NCBI RefSeq assembly: GCF_039769985.1
Contig: NZ_JBDNCH010000004.1
Span: forward strand, 62,001-126,000
From: Ponticoccus litoralis
GTDB taxonomy: Bacteria > Pseudomonadota > Alphaproteobacteria > Rhodobacterales > Rhodobacteraceae
Direction: 5' to 3'
DNA length: 64,000 bases
A program made the translations under genes and the position numbers. Below the pieces are notes generated by a model. The model was given only the letters and a program-made list of their open reading frames with translations, made no database searches and was not told the DNA's origin. Shown piece by piece: positions 9,351-18,015 of this stretch (positions within the stretch are counted from its first letter, which is position 1; every line of letters begins with the position of its first letter).

Positions 9351-10258
9351 GACATTTCTCCGTGCTGATACCAGGTTTCGCCGATGTGCACCGGATCGCC
9401 GTCGCGGCGGTTGATCACCTTCACGCCGAGATCGCTGTCCGAGACCTCGTGGATCGACGTCCCGTCCGCCTGCGGGATCTCGTTCATGAAGAACCCGGTC
9501 GCCCCCGAACGGTGACAGGTCAGCCGCGCGTGATCCTCGACCGCATAGGGCACATCGTCGAAGACCAGCGGCTCGACCCGGGTGAAGGGCGGGACGGCGT
9601 GCAGCCGCTTTTCCCGCCCCGCCGACAGGATCGTCAGGTGCTGCGCCATGTGCAGCTTGGGCACGTCCCAGCGCGGGATCGGCGAGGGGGTCATGACATG
9701 GCGCCCGTTGACGAGGCTGGGGTAGGACGCGCCCTGCATGACCCGACCGGCGCGCACGATCTGTTCGTATAGCTGCAGCCACATCCGACCGTAGTCGGCA
9801 TCGGCGTGCATCTGCCGGGCGATGGACATGTTGGGCTGCACCGGGCGCAGCGGCTCCGGGTTCGGCACCTGCAACACCAGCACCTGATCCTGCCGCAGCC
9901 GTTCCTCGGGAATGCGATGGCGCGACTGGATGAGGTCGGCCTCCAGCGTGTCGGTTGTAGTCGGGGCGCCGGACACACGGGCGAGGAACCGCCGGATCGA
10001 GGCCGCGTTGACGCTGTCATCGGCACCCTGGTCGATGACCTTGATGCGGGTTTTCGGCTGGATCAGCGTGCAGGAAATCTGCAAGCCCCCGGTGCCCCAG
10101 CCGCGTGCCATCGGCACCTCGCGCGAGGCATAGGGGATCTGGCAGCCGGGCACCGCGATGGCCTTGAGCATCTTGCGCCGGATCTCGCGCTTGGCCGATC
10201 CGTCGAGAAAACCATAGGACATCGGCTGCCATGGCTTGGTGAGGCTGGCGAGGGTCAT
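9347..10258 (-). CDS. phnJ: PhnJ homologue lacking three of four cluster/thiyl cysteines
   Basis: A 303-aa protein clearly related to PhnJ: KVIDQGADDSVNAASIRRF, RHRIPEERL, PSPIPRWDVPK, AGREKRLHAVPPFTRVEPL. PhnJ normally cleaves the C-P bond with S-adenosylmethionine and a [4Fe-4S] cluster held by a C-x2-C-x21-C motif; in E. coli these are C241, C244 and C266, with C272 as the thiyl-radical residue. Here the aligned residues are C248, S251, V272 and G278, so only the first cysteine remains. The segment is in frame and well aligned (SDSDLG against SDTDYC), so this is not a frameshift. C39 and C63 are extra cysteines near the N-terminus. Start overlaps the phnI stop. Either the reaction chemistry differs or the subunit is structural. 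Confidence 0.88.
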   Translation of the reverse strand: MTLASLTKPWQPMSYGFLDGSAKREIRRKMLKAIAVPGCQIPYASREVPMARGWGTGGLQISCTLIQPKTRIKVIDQGADDSVNAASIRRFLARVSGAPTTTDTLEADLIQSRHRIPEERLRQDQVLVLQVPNPEPLRPVQPNMSIARQMHADADYGRMWLQLYEQIVRAGRVMQGASYPSLVNGRHVMTPSPIPRWDVPKLHMAQHLTILSAGREKRLHAVPPFTRVEPLVFDDVPYAVEDHARLTCHRSGATGFFMNEIPQADGTSIHEVSDSDLGVKVINRRDGDPVHIGETWYQHGEMS

Positions 10259-11382
10259 TCGGCGGGCTCTTTCGTGATGGGCCGGGCAGCATCGCTGCCT
10301 GAGGGCTTGTCTTGTCTTGCCGCGTCGCTGCCGGGGGTCGGGCCATTCGCAGCGCCTTTCGCCCGGGCGTCGCGCATGGCGTCCAGCGCAGACTGGAAGG
10401 TGACGTAATGCGGCAGCTTGAAGTGGATGCAGAAGCCAGAGCTTTCGACGCCTTCGGTGTGATAGAGGAAGAACTCCTCTTCCGTTGCCGACCCCTTGCT
10501 GGCGCCGGGGGCGTTGAGGTCCAGCGTCGCGGCCGCGATGACCTTGACCTCGTTCCAGCCCAGCGTCGCGGCAAAGCCGAGCCCCAGCTGGGTGCCCTTC
10601 TTCGAGACCACCTCGGCCTGGGACAGCTTCACCCGACCGGCGCTGAACCGTGTGCCGCGCGGATGGGTGACAACGACCTCGGCCTCTGCCAGCCGCAGCT
10701 CGTTCACCGTGGGGTGGGCCTGCCCGTAGCCGCGCTGTGCGGCATATCCAAGCGCCAGCACGCCGCCGGTTTCGGCGCGGGCCAGCGATTGCAGGCTGTG
10801 GGCGCGTTTCGCCGGGAACAGCAGGGGCTCGCGGGTGATGTCGGGGATCGCATTGCCGGTGGTCTCATCCGGGTCGGCTGCGCTCAGCAGGCCATTGGCC
10901 GCCTGCCATGCGGCGACAGAGGGCTGTTGGGCCGGGGCCGGTTCGTCCGCCGGTTCGACCGGGACGGGCGCGTGCGTCTCACCCTGCAGCACCTCTGTCG
11001 CAAGGATGCGGTGGGCGTAGTCCAGCGTCGGGCCAAGCACCTGCCCGCCCGGAATATCCTTGAACGCCGCCGAGATGCGGCGATGGGTGAACAGGCTTTC
11101 CTGCGTCACCGGGTCGGCCACCGCAAGGCGCGGCTGCGTCGTGCGCCAGGCGCGCAAGAGCAGCACCGCCTCGTAGAGCTCGCCGCCGGTCTGGGCGAGG
11201 GCCAGCGCGGCCACGTCCTCGTCGTAAAGCGAGGCCTCGCCCATCACGCGATCCACGAGGTAGGGCAGGGCGCGGCGCAGCTCGGCCACGCGGTCAGGAG
11301 TGATGTCGCCCAGATCTTCGCGGTAAAGACGCTGGGACTGTTCGATGGCGCGGGCACCGCCACGGGTTGCAACGTAGGCCAT
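10255..11382 (-). CDS. phnI: C-P lyase core subunit PhnI
   Basis: A 375-aa PhnI: start MAYVATRGGARAIEQSQRL, then LVDRVMGEASLYDEDVAALALAQTGGE and EEEFFLYHTEGVESSGFCIHFKLPHYVTFQSALDAM, all family hallmarks. PhnI is the nucleosidase that, with PhnG, PhnH and PhnL, couples phosphonate to ribose triphosphate. ATG at 11382 is chosen over the longer open frame, because the upstream part translates a repeat array. The C-terminal tail holds a small duplication (GSDAARQDKPSGSDAARP). Confidence 0.93.
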   Translation of the reverse strand: MAYVATRGGARAIEQSQRLYREDLGDITPDRVAELRRALPYLVDRVMGEASLYDEDVAALALAQTGGELYEAVLLLRAWRTTQPRLAVADPVTQESLFTHRRISAAFKDIPGGQVLGPTLDYAHRILATEVLQGETHAPVPVEPADEPAPAQQPSVAAWQAANGLLSAADPDETTGNAIPDITREPLLFPAKRAHSLQSLARAETGGVLALGYAAQRGYGQAHPTVNELRLAEAEVVVTHPRGTRFSAGRVKLSQAEVVSKKGTQLGLGFAATLGWNEVKVIAAATLDLNAPGASKGSATEEEFFLYHTEGVESSGFCIHFKLPHYVTFQSALDAMRDARAKGAANGPTPGSDAARQDKPSGSDAARPITKEPAE

Positions 11383-11390
11383 TAGGCTTG

Positions 11391-11514
11391 TCCGATCGCT
11401 TCGTTTCTTGAGGACGGGAGCCGTCCCGGGGTTTGGTTCCTTGAGGACGCGGTCTGTCCGATCGCTTCGCTGCTTGAGGACGCAGGGTGCCCCACCGCTT
11501 CGCTGCTTGAGGGC
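11391..11514. repeat. Imperfect direct repeats between phnH and phnI
   Basis: Two 26-bp copies (11391-11416 and 11457-11482) differ at two positions and share a core GATCGCTTCG followed by CTTGAGGACG. Partial copies lie at about 11437-11449 and 11494-11513. The array fills most of the 133-bp phnH-phnI gap, which is unusually long in an operon where most genes overlap. Function unknown; it could be an mRNA element or a regulator site. Confidence 0.65.
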
Positions 11515-11515
11515 A

Positions 11516-12045
11516 TCAAAGAACCTCCACATGCGTGGTGCGCGGCAGGCCGATGACCTGCGTGCCATGCAGGATGAACAGCTCGAACCCCATGGGGTAG
11601 CGCATGATCTCGCGGCGGATCGCCCATGTCTCGGGGGGCAGGTCGACCGCGATGTCCACGTGTCCGTCGATCCCCGGCCCGCTGAGGCGCAGGCGCGGGC
11701 CCTGGTCGAACCGGGCGCGGGTGATCAGCGTCGCGCCGTCCTCGGGATGCAGGTCCGAGCCTTGGCGCAGAGCGCGCAGCATCGCCGGAACGAAATCCGC
11801 GACAAAGACGTGATCGGCAGCCGCGGCATCCGCCAGGGCCGCGCCGGTCCGGGCGATGGCCTGCGCCAGCGCGGGATCGTCGCTATAGGCAGCGCATTCG
11901 CGGTCCAGCAACGCCTCTGCGATGCCTGCCATGTCGGGCACCGGCAGGTCACGCGGCAGGCCGGGACGCGACAGCGCCCACATCAGGGCGTCGAAGCAGG
12001 CAATGGTGCGGCTGTCTGCCTCGGACAGAAGGGGGCGGCGCTCAT
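11516..12045 (-). CDS. phnH: C-P lyase core subunit PhnH (frame break near its start)
   Basis: PhnH family: FDALMWALSRPGLPRDL near the start and IRREIMRYPMGFELFILHGTQVIGLPRTTHVEVL at the end, about 176 aa. The only sensible start, ATG at 12045, overlaps the phnG stop (TGATG) like other joints in this operon, but is out of frame with the body. One more C in the C5 run at 12031-12035 restores MSAAPLLSEADS. The 530-bp span is one base short, as predicted. Without correction the open frame begins at a non-homologous start inside phnG. Confidence 0.87.
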
Positions 12046-12482
12046 CAGAAGGTCTCCATGTCGACGCGGGTGGCCTCGACCCGGCGCAGGGTTTCGCGGT
12101 CTGCATCACGTTGCCGTCCGGCTTCCTCTGACAGGAAATCGCTGCAGGCGGCGTGGTTCAGCCCCGCGGCCACCGACAGGTCCACCAGCGCCATGGCCAT
12201 GGCCGCCTCGAGGTCACGCCCCCGGCGCATACCGTAGCCCGCCTGGCCGCAGGCCGTCAGCCGGGCCTCGCTCACCAGCACCTCGCCAAGGTGGAAATGC
12301 GTGCCCTGCGCGGTGTCGCGCATGGGCAGCATCACAAGGCCGGTGCGGTTCTCCAGCACCTCCAGCGCGCCAAGCGACGCAATCAACGGCTCGGCAAAAG
12401 CCTTCAGCCGGGCGGCATCGGCGCGGGCGAGGATGCAGAGCATCTCTTCGTGCGTGTGGTCGGGCAGGGCCTGTGGATCCAT
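12045..12482 (-). CDS. phnG: C-P lyase core subunit PhnG
   Basis: A 145-aa PhnG: ILARADAARLKAFAEPL, RTGLVMLPMRDTAQGTHFHLGEVLVSEARL, GYGMRRGRDLEAAMAMALVD. It forms the PhnGHIJ core. ATG at 12482 overlaps the phnF stop in frame-corrected reading (TGATG). The continuous open frame with phnF upstream is only apparent, caused by the phnF break. Confidence 0.92.
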   Translation of the reverse strand: MDPQALPDHTHEEMLCILARADAARLKAFAEPLIASLGALEVLENRTGLVMLPMRDTAQGTHFHLGEVLVSEARLTACGQAGYGMRRGRDLEAAMAMALVDLSVAAGLNHAACSDFLSEEAGRQRDADRETLRRVEATRVDMETF

Positions 12483-13199
12483 CAATCCTCTCCGGGTGAA
12501 ATCGTGAATTTGACCCGCGCCGCCGACCAGATCACCTTGGAGGTGGCGATGGGCGAGCCATCCAGCAGCGTGTCCACCGCGCGGACCACCAGGACCGGCA
12601 TGTCCGGGTGCTGGTGCAGGCGCTGCGGCTCGTCGCCACTGGGCGGCGCGGGCGTGGATCTGGGTGTCGCCGCGCAGATAGTCGTCGATCCCGTAAGAGC
12701 GGTAGACCGCGGTGGTCGAGTCCATGGCCCGCCGCCGCTCTGCGAAATCCGGGAAGCGGGCGGCCTCGTGGTAGATCGTGCCGATGCTCACCGGCAGACC
12801 ATCGGCCAGAGACCGGCGCTGGGTGGCGATCACCTCGGCGCCGGCTGCGATCTGCAGCAGCTCCGCCACGCGGCGCGGCGCGGGAATGCGTTCGAAACCA
12901 AGGGTTTCGCCGGACACGTCAATGCCCTTGGGGTCGAGGTTGCGGCGCAGTCGGGTGCGTCTGCCAATGGCGTAGTCGATCATCGGGCGCGCCTGCACGA
13001 AGGTGCCGCGCCCCTGTTCGACGCTGAGATGCCCGGTCTTGGCCAATGCCGTCACCGCGCGGCGCACGGAATGGCGGCCCGCGCCGTAAAGCGCCGCGAG
13101 CTCGGGCTCGGTGGGCAGTTTGGCTCCCGGTTCCAGCAGGCCGTCCATGATGTCCTGTTCGATCAATGCGCGGATTTCGCGCCAGCGTTCTCTGGTCAT
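12482..13199 (-). CDS. phnF: GntR-family phosphonate regulator PhnF (frame break near 12645)
   Basis: An N-terminal winged helix (WREIRALIEQDIMDGLLEPGAKLPTEPELAALYGAGRHSVRRAVTAL) and a UTRA-type ligand domain. The C-terminal end (DEPQRLHQHPDMPVLVVRAVDTLLDGSPIATSKVIWSAARVKFTI) is in a different frame from the start. The break is at CGCGCCG near 12644; reading CGGCCG gives ARPPSGDEP and the 718-bp span is one base too long. It probably represses the phn genes and responds to a phosphonate or pathway intermediate. The first gene of the operon, with a candidate operator 7 bp upstream of its start. Confidence 0.87.
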
Positions 13200-13205
13200 G
13201 TCTCA

Positions 13206-13219
13206 ATCATCCGAATGAA
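13206..13219. promoter_or_regulatory. Candidate PhnF operator upstream of phnF
   Basis: ATCATCCGAATGAA matches the perfect palindrome upstream of phnC at 12 of 14 positions and keeps the GAATGAATTT flank. It lies immediately before the phnF start, as expected for autoregulation. Inferred from repetition and position. Confidence 0.68.
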
Positions 13220-13837
13220 TTTCTGCTACCGCCTGCATATGACGTACCGGTGACGGTTGCGCTGAAAATCTGTGACATTGGCCTGCCTGCTGTCGGAAAG
13301 CCGTCACGATTCCGTCGCGCACCGCTGGCGTCGCCGGTTGCTGGTCCCGACGAAATTAGCCGAAACGGCGCGGTGGCTGACATGGGATTCCGGCCCCGGC
13401 GCAAGACGGGAGCCTCGCGTGCTTTTTGAACCGCCGCCTGCGCCGGGGCAGGCCTCTGCAATCGGCGGGGCGGCCTCTTGTTCCGTGATCACCCCCTCGC
13501 CCGGGACATCGCTGCGCAAAGCCCTGCCGGGCAGCGGATGATCGGTGCCCCGACAGAATGGTCCCTGCGCATGCGTCCACGTCTTCAGGGGGAGGCACTC
13601 GCGACATCGCGGGGCGGGATGTCGCTGGGGGGGCAGGTCAAGGCCGAGGAGGATCGGAAGACGGGCCGCAGCCTGTCAGGATGCGGTTGCCCAGAAGGTC
13701 AGGCATGGGACGCCGTGCCCGGCCGGGCGCCGGTGCAGGGGCCGGCCTTGCAGCGGCGCACCGGTGGCCGGGGCGCTGCCGTGTCGGCAGGGCCGGGCAG
13801 AACGAAGCCGCGACCGGCCCATGCGCAGGGTGGGGGG
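13220..13837. other. Intergenic, no gene seen
   Basis: About 620 bp between phnF and the end of uvrB, both on the minus strand. Several open frames exist on both strands, but none has protein-like composition. A perfect 12-bp palindrome (GCCCGGCCGGGC, 13717-13728) is present. The phnF promoter should lie at the low-coordinate end. Confidence 0.55.
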
Positions 13838-16032
13838 TTACCGTCCCCGCCGCTTTACGTTGCCGCCGCGCTGTCCCGGCTTGCCAGCGGTGGAGCGCCC
13901 CTTTGCCTTGACCGCCGCCTCGGAGGCGCGCTCGACCGCCTGCTGGCGCGCCAGAGGGTCGTCCGAGACCGCAAGGTCTACCGCTTCCAGCCGCTTGACC
14001 TCGTCGCGCAGGCGCGCGGCCTCTTCGAATTCGAGGTTCTCGGCGGCCTTGCGCATGTCGGCGCGCAAGCCGTCCAGCACCGCTTGCAGGTTGCCCCCGG
14101 CGAGGCCCTTGTCGATCGTCGCCGTCACGCGGCTCTGGTCGGTGTCGCCCTTGTAGAGACCGGCCAGAATGTCGTCGACGTTCTTCTTGACCGTCTCGGG
14201 CGTGATGCCGTGCTCCTCGTTGTAGGCGATCTGCTTGGCGCGGCGGCGGTCGGTCTCTGCCAGCGCGCGCTCCATCGACCCGGTCACGCGGTCGGCGTAC
14301 ATGATCACGCGGCCCTCGGCGTTGCGCGCGGCGCGGCCGATGGTCTGGATCAGCGAGGTTTCCGAGCGCAGAAAGCCCTCCTTGTCCGCGTCCAGAATGG
14401 CGACCAGCCCGCATTCGGGGATGTCCAGACCCTCGCGCAGGAGGTTGATGCCGATCAGCACGTCGAAGGCGCCAAGGCGCAGGTCGCGCAGGATCTCGAT
14501 ACGCTCGATCGTGTCGATGTCCGAATGCATGTAGCGCACCTTGATGCCCTGTTCGTGCATGTATTCGGTCAGGTCCTCGGCCATGCGCTTGGTCAGCACG
14601 GTGCACAATGTGCGGAAGCCGTCGGCGGTGACCTTGCGGACCTCGTCCAGAAGATCGTCGACCTGCATCTCGACGGGCCGGATTTCCACCTGCGGGTCCA
14701 GAAGACCGGTGGGGCGGATGACCTGTTCGGTGAAGACGCCGCCGGTCTGCTCCATCTCCCAGGCTGCCGGGGTGGCGGAGACAAAGACCGACTGCGGGCG
14801 CATGGCGTCCCATTCCTCGAACTTGAGGGGTCTGTTGTCCATGCAGGAGGGCAGGCGGAAGCCGTGCTCGGCCAGCGTGAACTTGCGCCGGTAGTCGCCC
14901 CGGTACATGCCGCCGATCTGCGGCACGCTGACGTGGCTTTCATCGGCGAAGACGATGGCATTGTCGGGGATGAACTCGAAGAGGGTGGGGGCGGTTCGCC
15001 CGGCGCGCGTCCCGTCAGGTAGCGCGAGTAATTCTCGATCCCGTTGCAGACGCCGGTCGCCTCGAGCATCTCGATGTCGAAGTTGGTGCGCTGTTCCAGC
15101 CGCTGCGCCTCCAGCAGCTTGCCCTCGCCGACGAGGATGTCCAGTCGCTGGCGAAGCTCTTGCTTGATGCCGATGACGGCCTGGTTCATCGTCGGGCGCG
15201 GAGTGACGTAGTGGCTGTTCGCATAGACGCGGATGCGCTCGAAGCTGTCGGTCTTGCTGCCGGTCAGCGGGTCGAACTCGGTCAGCGCCTCCAGTTCCTC
15301 GCCGAAGAAGGACAGGCGCCAGGCGCGGTCTTCGAGGTGGGCGGGCCAGATCTCCAGCACGTCGCCGCGCACCCGGAAAGAGCCGCGCGCAAAGCCCGCG
15401 TCGTTGCGGCGGTATTGCTGGGCGACGAGGTCGGCCATGACCTTGCGCTGATCGTATTCCTGCCCGACATGCAGGTCCTGCGTCATGGCGCCGTAGGTCT
15501 CGACGCTACCGATGCCGTAGATGCAGGACACCGAGGCGACGATGATCACGTCGTCGCGTTCCAGAAGCGCCCGGGTGGCCGAGTGGCGCATCCGGTCGAT
15601 CTGTTCGTTGATCTGGCTTTCCTTCTCGATATAGGTGTCGCTGCGCGGGACGTAGGCCTCGGGCTGGTAGTAGTCGTAGTAGCTGACGAAGTACTCCACC
15701 GCGTTGTCGGGGAAGAAGCCCTTGAATTCGCCGTAGAGCTGAGCGGCCAGCGTCTTGTTGGGGGCAAGGATGATGGCCGGGCGCTGGGTTTCCTCGATCA
15801 CCTTGGCCATGGTGAAGGTCTTGCCCGTGCCGGTGGCGCCCAAGAGCACCTGATCGCGCTCGCCGTCCTTCACGCCCTGCGACAGTTCCACGATGGCGGT
15901 GGGCTGGTCGCCTGCCGGGGCGAATTCCGTTTGCATCCGGAAGCGCTTGCCGCCCTCCAGTTTCTCGCGCCTGCGCACATCCGGCGCGGGCGCGTGCAGG
16001 ACGGGCATCTGTTCGGGGGAATTGTTGTGCAT
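13838..16032 (-). CDS. uvrB: Excinuclease ABC subunit UvrB (frame break near 14989)
   Basis: The DNA damage-verification helicase of nucleotide excision repair, 731 aa when corrected. Walker A GATGTGKTFT, the beta-hairpin (YYDYYQPEAYVPRSDTYIEKE), helicase motifs (RPTGLLDPQ, LVAILDADKEGFLRSE, QTIGRAARN) and the C-terminal UVR motif (FEEAARLRDEVKRLE) are all present. The N-terminal part runs into GEPPPPSSSSS; one more C in the C5 run at 14987-14991 gives GEPPPTLFEFIPDNAIVFADESHVSVPQIGGMY, the expected sequence. ATG at 16032 (MHNNSPEQ) is taken as the start. An inactivated uvrB is unlikely in a free-living bacterium, so this is probably a read error. Confidence 0.95.
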
Positions 16033-16668
16033 CGGGCGACTCCTTGCCCCCCAAGATGTCGCGCGGGGCCGGGGATGCAAGGGGGGCAAAGGCCGCGGCG
16101 GCATTTGCTGACGGAATTTGACAGGATGTCGCGAGCCGGCGGCCTGGCTGCGCGGTGGCCCGGCCCGTGTTGCGGACCAGCGGGGGCGGCGGCGGCTGTG
16201 TCCTGTGACAGGGGCATAGGGCAGGTGGGCCGCCTGACCGAGGCGGTGGTGTGCCGGTGCCGGTGCGCGCCGGGCGGTCTGCCCGTCGGCGTCGTGTCTG
16301 GGGCAAGCGATTGGAACAACGGCTATCTATTCCGCGGGGGTGCTGTTCCGAACAGACCTTTGCAGCCCGGAAGGGGCAGGGGGCCAAGCGCGCTTGACCA
16401 CGTCACGTCTTGGCGTTGCTGCCATGGACACCTGTTTTTGACTTGGTGAAAGATGCAAACGACCTGTACCTTTGATGTCGCAAGCAGCCTGTGCACCGTG
16501 TCCGGACCGTCAGTGCCCACCCCTCGCTCCCGCGGTCGGACCCGACGCGGGGCTGCTTGCACCCAGCCCCCAGGCCTGCGCCGAAAATTCGCGCCATCCT
16601 GCCCGCTGCCCCCGTTGCGTATCCCGCGGGAATCTCCGATACATATCCCGTTCAAGGGAGACCGAGCC
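16033..16668. other. Intergenic between divergent genes
   Basis: About 636 bp between uvrB and the complex I subunit gene. No open frame looks protein-like. The promoters for both genes should be here. A Shine-Dalgarno-like AAGGGAG lies at 16654-16660, 8 bp before the TTG start of the next gene. Confidence 0.5.
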
Positions 16669-16980
16669 TTGCCAGCACGCATCTACAAGCCAGCCCGCAC
16701 CGCCATGTCATCCGGTCAGGGCAAGACGAAGCACTGGATCCTGGAATACACGCCCGCCAGCGCGCGGTCGGTCGATCCGCTGATGGGCTGGACCTCGTCA
16801 GACGATACCCAGGCCCAGGTCCGGCTGCGCTTCGACAGCCGCGAGGCGGCGCTGGCCTATGCCAAGGACAACGGCATCGACGCCCAGGTGCTGGAGCCGA
16901 AGACCCGCAAGCCCAACATCCGTGCCCGCGGCTACGCCGAGAATTTCGCCGTGGACCGGCGCTCTGCCTGGACCCACTGA
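16669..16980 (+). CDS. ETC complex I subunit (NDUFS4-like), TTG start
   Basis: A 103-aa protein of the alphaproteobacterial/mitochondrial 18-kDa complex I accessory subunit family: ARIYKPARTAMSSGQGKTKHW, EPLMGWTSS-like DPLMGWTSSDDT, LRFDSREAALAYAKDNGI, and the end RARGYAENFAVDRRSAWTH. It sits peripherally on the NADH-oxidising arm of complex I. The family start corresponds to TTG at 16669, preceded by AAGGGAG at 8-bp spacing; the longer ATG frame adds unrelated residues. It is the last core-type gene before the accessory region. Confidence 0.9.
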   Translation: MPARIYKPARTAMSSGQGKTKHWILEYTPASARSVDPLMGWTSSDDTQAQVRLRFDSREAALAYAKDNGIDAQVLEPKTRKPNIRARGYAENFAVDRRSAWTH

Positions 16981-17532
16981 TCGTGTATGTAAATCGGGAT
17001 CAAGTTGCGGTACGAATAGGCCACAAGATCCGGCTGAGGTCTATTTTGAAGTACGTGGATGCACCCGCTTTCAGTCAGCTTCGCGGTTATTCCTTTCGGC
17101 ATCTGGTCCAGTGAGACGCTTCGACCGACCATCGGCTCTCGCATGGACTGGCTTGGACGGTGCGCATGCTGCGCTCGTTGAAGCCACTGGAATGAGAGGC
17201 CGATCGCTTCGGCGAGGCGTAGTCAGAGAAAGCAAATGAATACGCAAACGGAAGCATAAGTCTGCGCAGCGCAAGGGGTGTCAGGGGCGAAACGTACCGC
17301 CTGGTGTCTCTGGGCTGCTCTCTGAAAGACGGTGATGGAGGCGCTGGCGCTGGCGCTGATGCTCCGGCGCCTTTCGCGTATGGAGAGGGTTCTGCGGCTG
17401 GTGGCATGGGGCCACGGATCCGGCTGAGTGCCGTTGTGCTCTCCCCGTATGAGTCTTAGCATGGCGCAGTGGGGCTGGCTTGCGATAGTGAGCCCCTGGA
17501 CACGAGGTCGCTTGGAAGCGGTGGGAACTCCG
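16981..17532. other. Left edge of accessory region, no gene seen
   Basis: About 550 bp with no convincing gene on either strand; frames are short and repetitive in composition. It marks the change from core genes to accessory DNA. No copy of the 17-bp tRNA-Ser 3' repeat was found here, so the left border of this segment is not defined by that site. Confidence 0.5.
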
Positions 17533-17781
17533 ATGAAGACCATGCAGTCAACGCACACTGTCGCTACGATACTGAACCGATATCAGCGTTGGAGAAATTG
17601 TCAGGTGCCCTTCAGAGCAACAGATGCCTACGCCGACGCCATTACTCGCGTCTGTGGAGACGAAGTTGACCTCGACCCGTTTGAAAGGGGCCTCATCCAC
17701 CTCAAGCGCCAGAAGGTGATTTCCGGTCGAAGACTGGTCACGCTTCTTGCTCGCCATCAGCGCGAGATCAGACCTGAGTGA
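17533..17781 (+). CDS. Small hypothetical protein
   Basis: An 82-aa frame (MKTMQSTHTVATILNRYQ..., ending RRLVTLLARHQREIRPE). The charged helical second half (DLDPFERGLIHLKRQKVISGRR) looks more protein-like than neighbouring frames, which is the main support. No family is recognised. It lies 234 bp upstream of the STAND gene on the same strand. It could be the remnant of a longer gene. Confidence 0.35.
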   Translation: MKTMQSTHTVATILNRYQRWRNCQVPFRATDAYADAITRVCGDEVDLDPFERGLIHLKRQKVISGRRLVTLLARHQREIRPE

Positions 17782-18015
17782 CGCCTCCCGAGGCTTTCTT
17801 GGGGTACTGGGCTCAACACCAGATAGGAATACACGAAGTGTCATCGCTCTTGGGAGCGCATGGTTCGCTTCGAGGGGCCATAGTCACCGCTCACGCCCGG
17901 CGCTGACTGATGATCTGCCCTGGCTCGAAGGGCGGAAAGCCGACGTTCGCTGCGTCTCTGGCGAAGGGCAGCAATTCCTATGATTTTGCCGCTTTGGGCT
18001 GGTTAACATCTGCTG

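Noticed and set aside
10255..11568. Longer PhnI with an N-terminal repeat-containing extension
   Set aside because: Family start MAYVATRGG is at 11382; the upstream part translates the intergenic direct repeats.
12153..13253. Plus-strand open frame of 366 codons over phnF/phnG
   Set aside because: Mirror of two recognised genes; no independent protein motifs.
13717..13728. Perfect palindrome GCCCGGCCGGGC as terminator of uvrB
   Set aside because: No loop, no T-tract, and more than 100 bp beyond the uvrB stop; likely chance in GC-rich sequence.
16981..17532. Second copy of the tRNA-Ser att repeat at the left edge of the defence region
   Set aside because: I looked for the 17-mer and its parts and found none, so no larger tRNA-bounded island is claimed.
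17428..18015. CRISPR array or other regular repeat before the STAND gene
   Set aside because: No regularly spaced repeats seen here or elsewhere in the window; the only tandem array is the heptamer at 44934.
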